A stretch of 5,910 nt of DNA from JAVBMB01 sp031552995 (GCA_031552995.1 JAVBMB010000069.1:1-5910), one strand, 5' to 3'; shown: positions 1 through 4,885, counted from the stretch's first letter. Numbers and translations: made by a program. The notes: generated by a model not told the origin, from the sequence alone.

Positions 1-98
1 GTCACCGCAAGGGCCTGCCCGTGCGCGGGCAGCGCTCGAAGACGAACGCAAGAACCCGCAAAGGCCCGAAGAAGACACTCGCCAACAAGAAGAAGTAA
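1..98 (+). CDS. rpsM: 30S ribosomal protein S13, C-terminal end (partial)
   Basis: Only the last 31 full codons and the TAA stop (96-98) are in the window; the reading frame begins with a complete codon at position 3. The tail reads HRKGLPVRGQRSKTNARTRK and then a lysine-rich end. The GLPVRGQR(S/T)KTNARTRKGP block is the classic S13 C-terminus, an extended basic tail that reaches towards the decoding region and the tRNAs in the small-subunit head. It lies 18 nt upstream of the S11 gene, the normal position in the bacterial alpha operon, which supports the call. Nothing can be said about its start or promoter. Confidence 0.96.
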   Translation, partial: HRKGLPVRGQRSKTNARTRKGPKKTLANKKK

Positions 99-116
99 GG
101 GAGGGACGACAGATAA

Positions 117-518
117 ATGGCTAAAGCACAGAAGAAAACAGTTGCGCGCACAAAGCGCCGCGAACGCAAGAATATTGAAAAGGGCCAGGTTCACATCCGC
201 TCGTCCTTTAACAACACCATAGTTACAATCACCGACCTCAAGGGCAACGCCATCTCGTGGGCGTCGGCCGGCGGGCTTGGATTCCGCGGAAGCCGCAAGT
301 CAACACCGTTTGCCTCGCAGTCGGCCGCCGAGACAGCCGCTAAAGCCGCGATGGAACACGGGCTTAAGTCGGTCGAGGTGTATGTCCGCGGTCCCGGTTC
401 GGGGCGTGAAGCCGCGATCCGTGCGCTTCAGGGCGCCGGGCTTGAGGTCAACATGATTAAGGATGTTACGCCAATCCCGCACAATGGCTGCCGTCCGCCC
501 AAAAGAAGAAGAGTCTGA
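117..518 (+). CDS. rpsK: 30S ribosomal protein S11
   Basis: A 133-residue protein of typical S11 length. S11 sits on the platform of the small subunit, binds 16S rRNA and helps shape the E site and mRNA exit region. Family hallmarks seen directly are a lysine/arginine-rich N-terminus (1-22), HIRSSFNNTIVTITD near residues 26-40, SAGGLGFRGSRKSTPFA at about 50-66, VRGPGSGREAAIRAL at about 90-104, and the near-invariant end PHNGCRPPKRRRV. The Asn-Gly pair in that tail (residues 123-124) is the type of site known to form isoaspartate in E. coli S11. The ATG at 117 follows a purine-rich Shine-Dalgarno tract, AAGGGAGGG (97-105). This tract overlaps the end of rpsM, so translation of the two is probably coupled. 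Confidence 0.98.
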   Translation: MAKAQKKTVARTKRRERKNIEKGQVHIRSSFNNTIVTITDLKGNAISWASAGGLGFRGSRKSTPFASQSAAETAAKAAMEHGLKSVEVYVRGPGSGREAAIRALQGAGLEVNMIKDVTPIPHNGCRPPKRRRV

Positions 519-532
519 GGAGGTATACGACT

Positions 533-1159
533 ATGGCAAGATATACTGGCGCGGTATGCCGCGTGTGCCGCCGCGAGGGCGACAAGCTCTTTCTTAAGGG
601 CGACAAGTGCTACACCGATAAGTGTGCTATAGCAAACCGCAGCTACGCCCCCGGCCAGCATGGCCAGGGCCGCAAGAAGCAATCGGAATACGGCACACAG
701 CTTCGCGAGAAGCAGAAGGCAAAGAAGTACTACGGTCTGCTTGAGAAGCAGTTCCATCACTACTTTGAGCTGGCCGAGAAGATGAGCGGCATGACGGGTG
801 AGAACCTGCTTAAGCTGCTTGAGAGCAGGCTGGACAATGCCGTTTACCGCGCGGGCTTCGCTATGAGCCGCCCGGAGGCAAGGCAGCTTGTTTCGCACGC
901 TCATTTTACCGTAAACGGAAAAAAAGTTAATATCCCCTCCTATCTGGTTAAGCCTGGCGATGTAGTCGCCATCAGAGAGAAGAGCATGAGCTCTGATAAA
1001 ATCAAGATGATTCAGGAGGCCAATGCCTCGCGTCCCAGCCTCAACTGGCTTAGTGTCGACAGGGCAAGGGGTCAGGCGACCGTTGTCAACCTGCCCGAAA
1101 GAAACGAAATAGACCTGCAGGTCGAAGAGCATCTCATCGTCGAGCTCTATTCGAAGTAA
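533..1159 (+). CDS. rpsD: 30S ribosomal protein S4, zinc-ribbon (C+) form
   Basis: A 208-residue S4, a primary 16S rRNA binder that nucleates assembly of the 5' domain of the small subunit. In some bacteria S4 also represses its own operon, and in E. coli it takes part in rRNA antitermination. Cysteines 9, 12, 26 and 31 (CxxC-x13-CxxxxC) form the zinc-binding N-terminal motif of C+ S4 proteins. NRSYAPGQHGQ follows at about 35-45. The S4 RNA-binding domain covers about 98-160, with SRLDNAVYRAGFAMSRPEAR and the VNGKKVNIPSYLVKPGD strand-loop. The ATG at 533 follows GAGGAGGT (517-524), which overlaps the rpsK stop codon. That gap of only 14 nt implies translational coupling. In Bacillus rpsD is a separate self-regulated gene; here it lies inside the alpha operon, as in Clostridia and E. 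coli. Confidence 0.98.
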   Translation: MARYTGAVCRVCRREGDKLFLKGDKCYTDKCAIANRSYAPGQHGQGRKKQSEYGTQLREKQKAKKYYGLLEKQFHHYFELAEKMSGMTGENLLKLLESRLDNAVYRAGFAMSRPEARQLVSHAHFTVNGKKVNIPSYLVKPGDVVAIREKSMSSDKIKMIQEANASRPSLNWLSVDRARGQATVVNLPERNEIDLQVEEHLIVELYSK

Positions 1160-1165
1160 TGCATA

Positions 1166-1184
1166 TTGCGGACGGCCTCCGCAG
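1166..1184 (+). promoter_or_regulatory. Small hairpin just after rpsD
   Basis: The arms TGCGGA (1167-1172) and TCCGCA (1178-1183) are perfectly complementary around a 5-nt loop, and a G-U pair can extend the stem by one. It starts 7 nt after the rpsD stop. No T-run follows, so it is not a standard intrinsic terminator. It could stabilise or delimit the transcript between rpsD and rpoA. The rest of the gap up to the rpoA ribosome binding site holds no recognisable promoter or known RNA motif. Confidence 0.4.
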
Positions 1185-1311
1185 CGCGTTACACTGTTTA
1201 CAGCCCATATGTCTTATAGATAGAACCGCACAAACAGGGTTATGGGTGAATAATGGGGAAATCTGCATCAATATTTCGCGCAGTGCGACAACGAACATAG
1301 GAGGGTAATGA

Positions 1312-2259
1312 ATGATAGCAATTGAAAAGCCCAGTATTGAATGTGTCGAAACCCTTGAAGACGGCTCGTACGGCAAGTTCATTGTCGAGCCATTAGAGCG
1401 CGGTTACGGCACTACCCTCGGTAATTCCCTGCGTCGTATTCTGTTGTCATCGCTACCGGGCACGGCTGTCACCGCGATAAAAATCGCCGGTGTCCAGCAC
1501 GAGTTTTCCACGATACCCGGCGTGCGTGAAGATGTCACGGAAATCGTTCTCAATGTAAAGGGAATAATCGCTAAACTATACAGTCAGGGCGAAAAGACGG
1601 TCACGATCGAGACCTCCGGAGCCGGCGAGGTAACTGCCGGTGATATCAGGTGTGACAGCGAGATCGAGATACTCAATCCCGAGCATCATATCGTAACCCT
1701 TGTAGAGGACGCAAAGTTCAGCATGGAGCTGGTTTTTAATCACGGAAGAGGATATGTCTCGAGCGATAAAAACAAGCCGACCCAGCCGATAATCGGCATG
1801 ATTCCGGTCGACTCTATCTACACGCCAATTTACAAGGTCAACTATATGGTGGAAAACACGCGCGTCGGCAACATGACTGACTTCGACAAGCTGACGCTTG
1901 AAGTTTTCACCAACAAAACTATCACCGCGCGGGACGCAATAAGCCTGTCGGCGAAAATACTCACCGACCATCTAAGCCTGTTTGTCGACCTGTCGGACGA
2001 GATTGGCTCTAAGGCGACGGTCGTCGAGAAGAACGAGACGACGCAGGATAAGGTGCTCGAGATGACTATCGAAGAGCTTGACCTGTCGGTGCGTTCGTTC
2101 AACTGCCTCAAGCGCGCAGGCATCAACACGGTTGCAGACCTTGTCAACACAACTGAGGAAGAGATGATGAAAGTACGCAATCTTGGGCGCAAATCGTTTG
2201 AAGAGGTAGTCAAGAAGATGGCCGATATGGGCCTGCTCTTAGCGAAAGAAGAGAAATAA
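1312..2259 (+). CDS. rpoA: DNA-directed RNA polymerase alpha subunit
   Basis: A full-length 315-residue alpha subunit. Two copies form the scaffold on which beta and beta' assemble, and the C-terminal domain contacts UP-element DNA and activators. The N-terminal assembly domain (about 1-230) carries EPLERGYGTTLGNSLRRILL at 26-45 with the Arg-Arg pair at 41-42, then GVREDVTEIVLNVK. A flexible acidic linker (about 235-252) leads to the C-terminal domain, with VRSFNCLKRAGI at about 260-271 and NLGRKSFEEV at 290-299. R261, N264, K267, G292, K294 and S295 align with E. coli R265, N268, K271, G296, K298 and S299, so the DNA-binding surface is intact. The ATG at 1312 has AGGAGGG (1299-1305) 6 nt upstream. 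The ATG at 1308 is out of frame and too close to that site. The 152-nt gap before this gene is long for the operon. Confidence 0.98.
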   Translation: MIAIEKPSIECVETLEDGSYGKFIVEPLERGYGTTLGNSLRRILLSSLPGTAVTAIKIAGVQHEFSTIPGVREDVTEIVLNVKGIIAKLYSQGEKTVTIETSGAGEVTAGDIRCDSEIEILNPEHHIVTLVEDAKFSMELVFNHGRGYVSSDKNKPTQPIIGMIPVDSIYTPIYKVNYMVENTRVGNMTDFDKLTLEVFTNKTITARDAISLSAKILTDHLSLFVDLSDEIGSKATVVEKNETTQDKVLEMTIEELDLSVRSFNCLKRAGINTVADLVNTTEEEMMKVRNLGRKSFEEVVKKMADMGLLLAKEEK

Positions 2260-2268
2260 TTTAGGCTG

Positions 2269-2308
2269 AGGCCGGGTTTGGCGCACGTGCGCCAAACCGA
2301 GAGGGCCT
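2269..2308 (+). promoter_or_regulatory. Perfect 24-bp palindrome in the rpoA-rplQ gap, strong RNA hairpin before rplQ
   Basis: GGTTTGGCGCAC (2275-2286) is followed directly by its exact reverse complement GTGCGCCAAACC (2287-2298). As RNA this gives a 10-bp GC-rich stem closed by an ACGU tetraloop. Flanking AGGCC (2269-2273) and GGCCU (2304-2308) can pair outside it, across an internal loop of one base on the left and GAGAG on the right. The structure starts 9 nt after the rpoA stop and ends 5 nt before the rplQ Shine-Dalgarno. No uridine run follows, so it is not a canonical terminator. It could be a translational control element for L17, an RNase III or other processing site, a stability element, or a DNA site for a dimeric protein. 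The sequence does not decide between these. Confidence 0.7.
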
Positions 2309-2313
2309 TTGAT

Positions 2314-2320
2314 AAGGAGG
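2314..2320 (+). promoter_or_regulatory. Shine-Dalgarno that sets the rplQ start
   Basis: AAGGAGG lies 8 nt before the ATG at 2329 and is a near-perfect match to the 16S rRNA 3' end. It fixes the L17 start at 2329. The same frame stays open upstream to a TTG at 2278, but that codon lies inside the palindrome and has no ribosome binding site. Confidence 0.9.
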
Positions 2321-2328
2321 AAAATCAT

Positions 2329-2670
2329 ATGCCCGGAACACGCAAGCTCGGCAGGCCGACAGATCACCGCCGCGCGATGCTCCGTGCGATGGTGACATAC
2401 CTGCTTGAAAACGGCAGGATAGAGACTACGGTCACCCGCGCAAAGGAGGTCCGCCCGCTGGCTGAAAAGATGATCACGCTCGGCAAAAAGGGAGATTTGA
2501 CCGCCAAGCGTCAAGCTATGGCTTTTATCACAAAAGAGGGTGTCGTCAAAAAGACATTTGACGAAATTGCCCCCAAATACAGCACACGTAACGGCGGCTA
2601 CACCCGCATCACAAAAATCGGCCCCCGCCGCGGCGACGGCGCCGAGATGGCTGTCATCGAGCTGGTATAA
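2329..2670 (+). CDS. rplQ: 50S ribosomal protein L17
   Basis: A 113-residue L17, the short form without the C-terminal extension seen in E. coli. L17 binds 23S rRNA near the peptide exit tunnel rim and is essential in well-studied bacteria. Family signatures are the start MPGTRKLGRPTDHRRAMLRA, the ENGRIETTVTRAKEVRPLAEKMITLGK block at about 27-53, and the end YTRITKIGPRRGDGAEMAVIELV, which is highly typical. The start is set by a strong Shine-Dalgarno 8 nt upstream. It is the last gene of the alpha operon here: a strong intrinsic terminator follows about 55 nt after its stop. Confidence 0.98.
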   Translation: MPGTRKLGRPTDHRRAMLRAMVTYLLENGRIETTVTRAKEVRPLAEKMITLGKKGDLTAKRQAMAFITKEGVVKKTFDEIAPKYSTRNGGYTRITKIGPRRGDGAEMAVIELV

Positions 2671-2725
2671 CCAAAGATGTAATGCGCCGCAAAGGACGAA
2701 CTGACCCGGCGCACGAGCAGCAGCC

Positions 2726-2775
2726 AAAGGGCTTATTACGGAGTAGATGCCTCCGTAATAAGTCCTTTATTTTTT
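2726..2775 (+). terminator. Rho-independent terminator of the alpha operon
   Basis: The arms AAAGGGCTTATTACGGAG (2726-2743) and CTCCGTAATAAGTCCTTT (2751-2768) form an 18-bp stem whose only imperfection is one G-U pair. The loop TAGATGC has 7 nt. After one A, a run of six T (2770-2775) follows. Hairpin plus T-tract on the + strand matches an intrinsic terminator for transcripts leaving rplQ. The minus-strand reading has no T-tract, so it should act in one direction only. A weaker inverted repeat, TGCGCCG (2683-2689) and CGGCGCA (2707-2713) around a 17-nt loop, lies just before it. Confidence 0.95.
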
Positions 2776-2970
2776 GTTGCATGCCGCGGCACAGCTGCTG
2801 CCTGCCAAATAGTACGCCCCCCGGTGCAGTATTTATTTTCCTGCATCAGGGGGCTTCTTGTCCATTTTCTCTTATTACTGGTCAAAAGTTATATTTTCAC
2901 CAGAGGGTGTTATTCCGGTCGGTGTCAGTAAAAATGGAACACATATGGTGCGTACTTATTTATTACTACG
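2776..2970. other. Gene-free convergent intergenic gap
   Basis: This stretch separates the + strand alpha operon from the minus-strand transglycosylase gene. It is open in places on the + strand, but the possible products are rich in Cys, Phe and Ser, match no family I recognise, and the candidate starts have no convincing ribosome binding site. Its one clear structure is the hairpin at 2816-2854, entered separately. I see no minus-strand hairpin followed by a T-run, so how the transglycosylase transcript ends is not evident. Confidence 0.6.
2816..2854 (+). terminator. Long hairpin in the convergent gap, possible backup terminator
   Basis: GCCCCCCGGTGCAG (2816-2829) pairs with CTGCATCAGGGGGC (2841-2854), giving 14 positions with one mismatch and one G-U pair around an 11-nt AT-rich loop. 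On the + strand the stem is followed by TTCTTGTCCATTTTCTC, which is T-rich but has no continuous T-run. On the minus strand no T-rich tract follows. It may be a weak second terminator for rplQ read-through, a terminator for the facing gene that does not need a U-tract, or an unrelated RNA structure. Confidence 0.4.
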
Positions 2971-3612
2971 TCAAAATATCTTCTTGTCCTTGTCGCCAGA
3001 GGTCTCCATTTCCATCATTTTCATTAAAATCTGCTGTTTCAGCATGGCGACCATGTCTGTGACGCCAAGCGCCTGGGCGCCGCCGGAAGTGCCTCCGGAA
3101 AAAACTGATGTGCCCGGCGCGGTGACACCTCTTCCCATGTAGCGCATTACGGTCTGAACATAGTTTTGTGTCTCGGCAAACGGCGGAACACCGCCGTATT
3201 TGTCAACATTCGGATACCCCGCATTATATGCTGCCAGCGCCAGCCGCACGTCGCCGTCATAGCGCGAAAGCATCTGCGAAATATACTTCGCACCGCCCAT
3301 AATATTCTGCTCGGGGTCAAAGCTGTTTGTGACGCCAAGCTCACGCGCCGTTCCCGGCATAAGCTGCATCACACCAACAGCCCCGCAGCGGGATACCGCG
3401 TTCGGGTCGAAATCCGACTCGGCTTTGCCGATTGCGGTAAGCAGCTCGACGGGCACATTATATTTTTCGGCGGCTCTTGTAAAAATATCATCCATTCCGC
3501 CGGTTGTCGCCATAAGGGCTGAGAATGCGCCTGAACTGCTTTTCGAGCGGACAAGAGTACTGTCAACCGAGCTTTTTAGCGTATATATGGAAAGGTCAAC
3601 TGAATTAGTCAC
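2971..3612 (-). CDS. Lytic transglycosylase, SLT domain, without signal peptide
   Basis: A 213-residue protein from the chosen GTG start. SLT-type lytic transglycosylases cleave the MurNAc-GlcNAc bond of peptidoglycan and leave 1,6-anhydro ends. After about 40 residues with no recognised domain, the SLT domain covers roughly 42-160. It has the catalytic glutamate E65 in GKAESDFDPNA, the GAVGVMQLMPGTA motif at about 77-89, AAYNAG ending at 132, and ETQNYVQTVMRY at about 147-158. A Gly/Ser linker (about 167-179) leads to a methionine-rich helix (about 184-202) and a charged end. I see no signal peptide or membrane segment, although the substrate is outside the membrane. Flagellar-type export or an unusual route is possible. 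B. subtilis CwlQ (YjbJ) is a comparable small enzyme linked to swarming. The GTG at 3612 is preferred because GGAG sits 6 nt upstream; a TTG at 3624 would add four residues but has no ribosome binding site. A sigma-28-like promoter precedes the gene. Confidence 0.88.
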   Translation of the reverse strand: MTNSVDLSIYTLKSSVDSTLVRSKSSSGAFSALMATTGGMDDIFTRAAEKYNVPVELLTAIGKAESDFDPNAVSRCGAVGVMQLMPGTARELGVTNSFDPEQNIMGGAKYISQMLSRYDGDVRLALAAYNAGYPNVDKYGGVPPFAETQNYVQTVMRYMGRGVTAPGTSVFSGGTSGGAQALGVTDMVAMLKQQILMKMMEMETSGDKDKKIF

Positions 3613-3618
3613 ATAGTT

Positions 3619-3622
3619 CTCC
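3619..3622 (-). promoter_or_regulatory. Shine-Dalgarno that sets the transglycosylase start
   Basis: On the minus strand GGAG is followed by 6 nt and then GTG (3612-3610). The next upstream in-frame candidate, TTG at 3624-3622, overlaps this GGAG and has only AT-rich, non-purine sequence before it. The GTG is therefore the more likely initiation codon. Confidence 0.6.
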
Positions 3623-3639
3623 AATCAACGAATAAACTC

Positions 3640-3653
3640 ATCTATACATAGAT
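3640..3653. repeat. Inverted repeat at the transglycosylase promoter
   Basis: ATCTAT and ATAGAT flank a central AC (3640-3653), a perfect 6-bp inverted repeat. It overlaps the downstream edge of the predicted -10 box and the expected transcription start of the minus-strand gene, the place where a repressor would block initiation. It is short and AT-rich, so chance is a real alternative. Confidence 0.3.
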
Positions 3654-3678
3654 ATCGTCACATTATGCGGAGACATTA
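3652..3678 (-). promoter_or_regulatory. Sigma-28 (SigD/FliA)-like promoter of the transglycosylase gene
   Basis: Read on the minus strand, TAAT (3678-3675), exactly 15 nt, then GACGATAT (3659-3652). The B. subtilis SigD consensus is TAAA-N15-GCCGATAT, so 10 of 12 positions match with the exact spacer. The expected start point near 3645 would give a leader of roughly 33 nt ending in the GGAG ribosome binding site. A sigma-A-type -10 look-alike, CATAAT, lies at 3669-3664, but its -35 partner is poor. The match suggests expression with the motility regulon, but it is a prediction. Confidence 0.5.
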
Positions 3679-3701
3679 CAGCAATAAGCAAAAAATCTTC
3701 T

Positions 3702-3726
3702 CGCGGTATGGAAAAACACAACCGCG
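3702..3726. repeat. Inverted repeat overlapping the -35 region of the dehydrogenase promoter
   Basis: CGCGGT (3702-3707) and ACCGCG (3721-3726) are exact reverse complements separated by 13 nt. Centre-to-centre spacing is 19 nt, about two helical turns, the geometry of many dimeric regulator sites. The pair brackets the likely -35 hexamer of the promoter for the gene at 3818. It could be the operator for a LysR- or GntR-type regulator, but no regulator gene is in the window. Confidence 0.35.
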
Positions 3727-3737
3727 TGGTGTATAAT
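3709..3737 (+). promoter_or_regulatory. Sigma-A-type promoter for the dehydrogenase gene
   Basis: A perfect TATAAT at 3732-3737 is preceded at exactly 17 nt by TGGAAA (3709-3714), which matches the TTGACA consensus at 4 of 6 positions. Transcription would start near 3744 and leave a leader of about 74 nt before the ATG at 3818. The leader holds short GC-rich inverted repeats, including ACCC-CGG (3753-3759) with CCG-GGGT (3776-3783, one bulged base) and CCGG-TGAG-CCGG (3790-3801). No riboswitch class that I know is recognisable. Confidence 0.65.
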
Positions 3738-3817
3738 GACGCTGTACGAAAAACCCCGGTGTAAGCTTATATGCCCCGCGGGTGATATCCCGGTGAGCCG
3801 GAGCATGGGAGGAAAAA

Positions 3818-4885
3818 ATGCAGCGGTACAAAATAGCGGTTATCCCTGGTGACGGAATCGGACCCGAAGTCGTTGCCGAGGGTATAAAGGCGCTCGAATG
3901 CGCCGCTCGGCTAGACGGCCGATTCGGTTTTGATTTTACATACTTCCCTTGGGGGTGCGAATATTGGCTTGAGAGCGGCCATATGATGCCGGACGACGGA
4001 TTGGACCTCCTGCGCGGGTTTGACGCCATATTTCTCGGGGCCGTGGGGTTCCCCGGCGTGCCGGACAGCGTTTCGCTTCCCGGCCTGCTGCTTAAGATAC
4101 GCAAGGGTTTCGACCAATATATCAATCTGCGTCCCATCAGGCTTTTGCATGGTGTGCGTCATGCACTGGCCGATGCCGAGGCCCAAGACATAAATATGAT
4201 ATTCGTCCGCGAGAACAGCGAGGGTGAATACGCCGGAACAGGCAGGCGTGAGAATGTCGGAACACCGGATGAGCGGGCCGTGCAGGAGGCAGTGTTCACA
4301 AGGCGAGGTTGTGAAAGAGTTATGCGGTACGCGTTCGAGCTTGCGCGGGAGCATAATAAAAAGCTGACAAGCATCAGCAAGGGCAACGCGCTGGGATATT
4401 CGATGGTCTTTTGGGATGAGATATTCAAGCAGCTGTCCTCGGAGTATCCCGATGTCAAAACTGAAACGCTGCTTGTGGATGCCGCGGCGATGTTCATGGT
4501 AAAACAGCCCTCACGCTTCCAGATTGTTGTGGCTTCCAACTTGTTTGGAGATATTTTGACCGACCTGGGCGCCGCGATTGCGGGCGGCATGGGTTTTGCG
4601 GCCGGCGCGAATCTCAACCCCGGGCGAAGCTTCCCGTCGATGTTTGAGCCTGTTCACGGTTCGGCGCCCGATATTGCCGGCAAAGGGCTGGCTAACCCGT
4701 TTGCCGCCATTTGGGCGGCGTCGCAGATGCTTGACCACCTCGGCCGCGCCGATTGGGGCGCCCGTTTTATATGCGGTATCGAGGCCATGCTTGCCGGAGG
4801 AAAAGTGCTGACGCCGGACCTTGGCGGCAGCGCAACCACGTCGCAGGTGGGCGATGCGTTCATCAATCGACTTTCCCATGTGTGA
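3818..4885 (+). CDS. Tartrate/D-malate dehydrogenase-family NAD-dependent decarboxylating oxidoreductase
   Basis: A 355-residue enzyme of the beta-hydroxyacid oxidative decarboxylase superfamily (isocitrate and isopropylmalate dehydrogenase fold), in the TtuC/DmlA branch. Known members oxidise D-malate to pyruvate and CO2, or act on tartrate and related acids, with NAD+ and a divalent metal. The branch assignment rests on FPWGCEYWLESGHMMPDDGL (43-62), FDAIFLGAVG (68-77), GFDQYINLRP (97-106) and the end of the protein. Predicted substrate and catalytic residues are present: R95, R105, R131, Y138 (in ENSEGEYAG), K188 (SKGNA), and metal ligands D221, D245 and D249 (NLFGDILTDLGA). HGSAPDIAGKGLANP (280-294) is the dinucleotide-binding segment. 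It is more like DmlA than LeuB, so leucine synthesis is unlikely. P88 sits where E. coli DmlA, from memory, has Trp. The ATG follows GGGAGG (3807-3812) at 5 nt. The exact substrate is not decidable here. Confidence 0.9.
   Translation: MQRYKIAVIPGDGIGPEVVAEGIKALECAARLDGRFGFDFTYFPWGCEYWLESGHMMPDDGLDLLRGFDAIFLGAVGFPGVPDSVSLPGLLLKIRKGFDQYINLRPIRLLHGVRHALADAEAQDINMIFVRENSEGEYAGTGRRENVGTPDERAVQEAVFTRRGCERVMRYAFELAREHNKKLTSISKGNALGYSMVFWDEIFKQLSSEYPDVKTETLLVDAAAMFMVKQPSRFQIVVASNLFGDILTDLGAAIAGGMGFAAGANLNPGRSFPSMFEPVHGSAPDIAGKGLANPFAAIWAASQMLDHLGRADWGARFICGIEAMLAGGKVLTPDLGGSATTSQVGDAFINRLSHV

Noticed and set aside
428..1132. A long open frame on the minus strand opposite rpsK and rpsD
   Set aside because: It is antisense to well-supported S11 and S4 genes, its product is leucine/alanine-rich without a recognisable family, and it has no ribosome binding site. 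It is a codon-bias shadow.
1189..1254. Possible promoter boxes in the rpsD-rpoA gap (TATAGA at 1215, AATAAT at 1249)
   Set aside because: No acceptable -35 hexamer lies at 16-18 nt from either. The nearest TTTACA and TTACAC are 12 and 20 nt from TATAGA.
2278..2328. N-terminal extension of L17 from a TTG at 2278
   Set aside because: The added 17 residues come from the palindrome and the ribosome binding site region, no L17 has them, and AAGGAGG sits correctly for the ATG at 2329.
2682..3142. Two overlapping + strand open frames (2682-3062 and 2858-3142)
   Set aside because: The first runs through the terminator hairpin, both overlap the opposite-strand transglycosylase gene, both lack a good ribosome binding site, and neither product resembles a known family.
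3613..3624. TTG start for the transglycosylase at 3624
   Set aside because: Only AT-rich non-purine sequence lies upstream, whereas the GTG at 3612 has GGAG at the right distance. The difference is four residues and I cannot exclude the TTG fully.
3744..3817. Possible riboswitch in the dehydrogenase leader
   Set aside because: The leader is only about 74 nt. It has short GC-rich repeats but no conserved core of any riboswitch class I can recognise and no terminator-antiterminator pair.
3676..4137. Minus-strand open frame covering the dehydrogenase promoter and 5' end
   Set aside because: It is antisense to the conserved N-terminal part of the dehydrogenase and reads as proline/serine-rich shadow sequence. 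Further minus-strand frames across 3911-5375 were rejected for the same reason.
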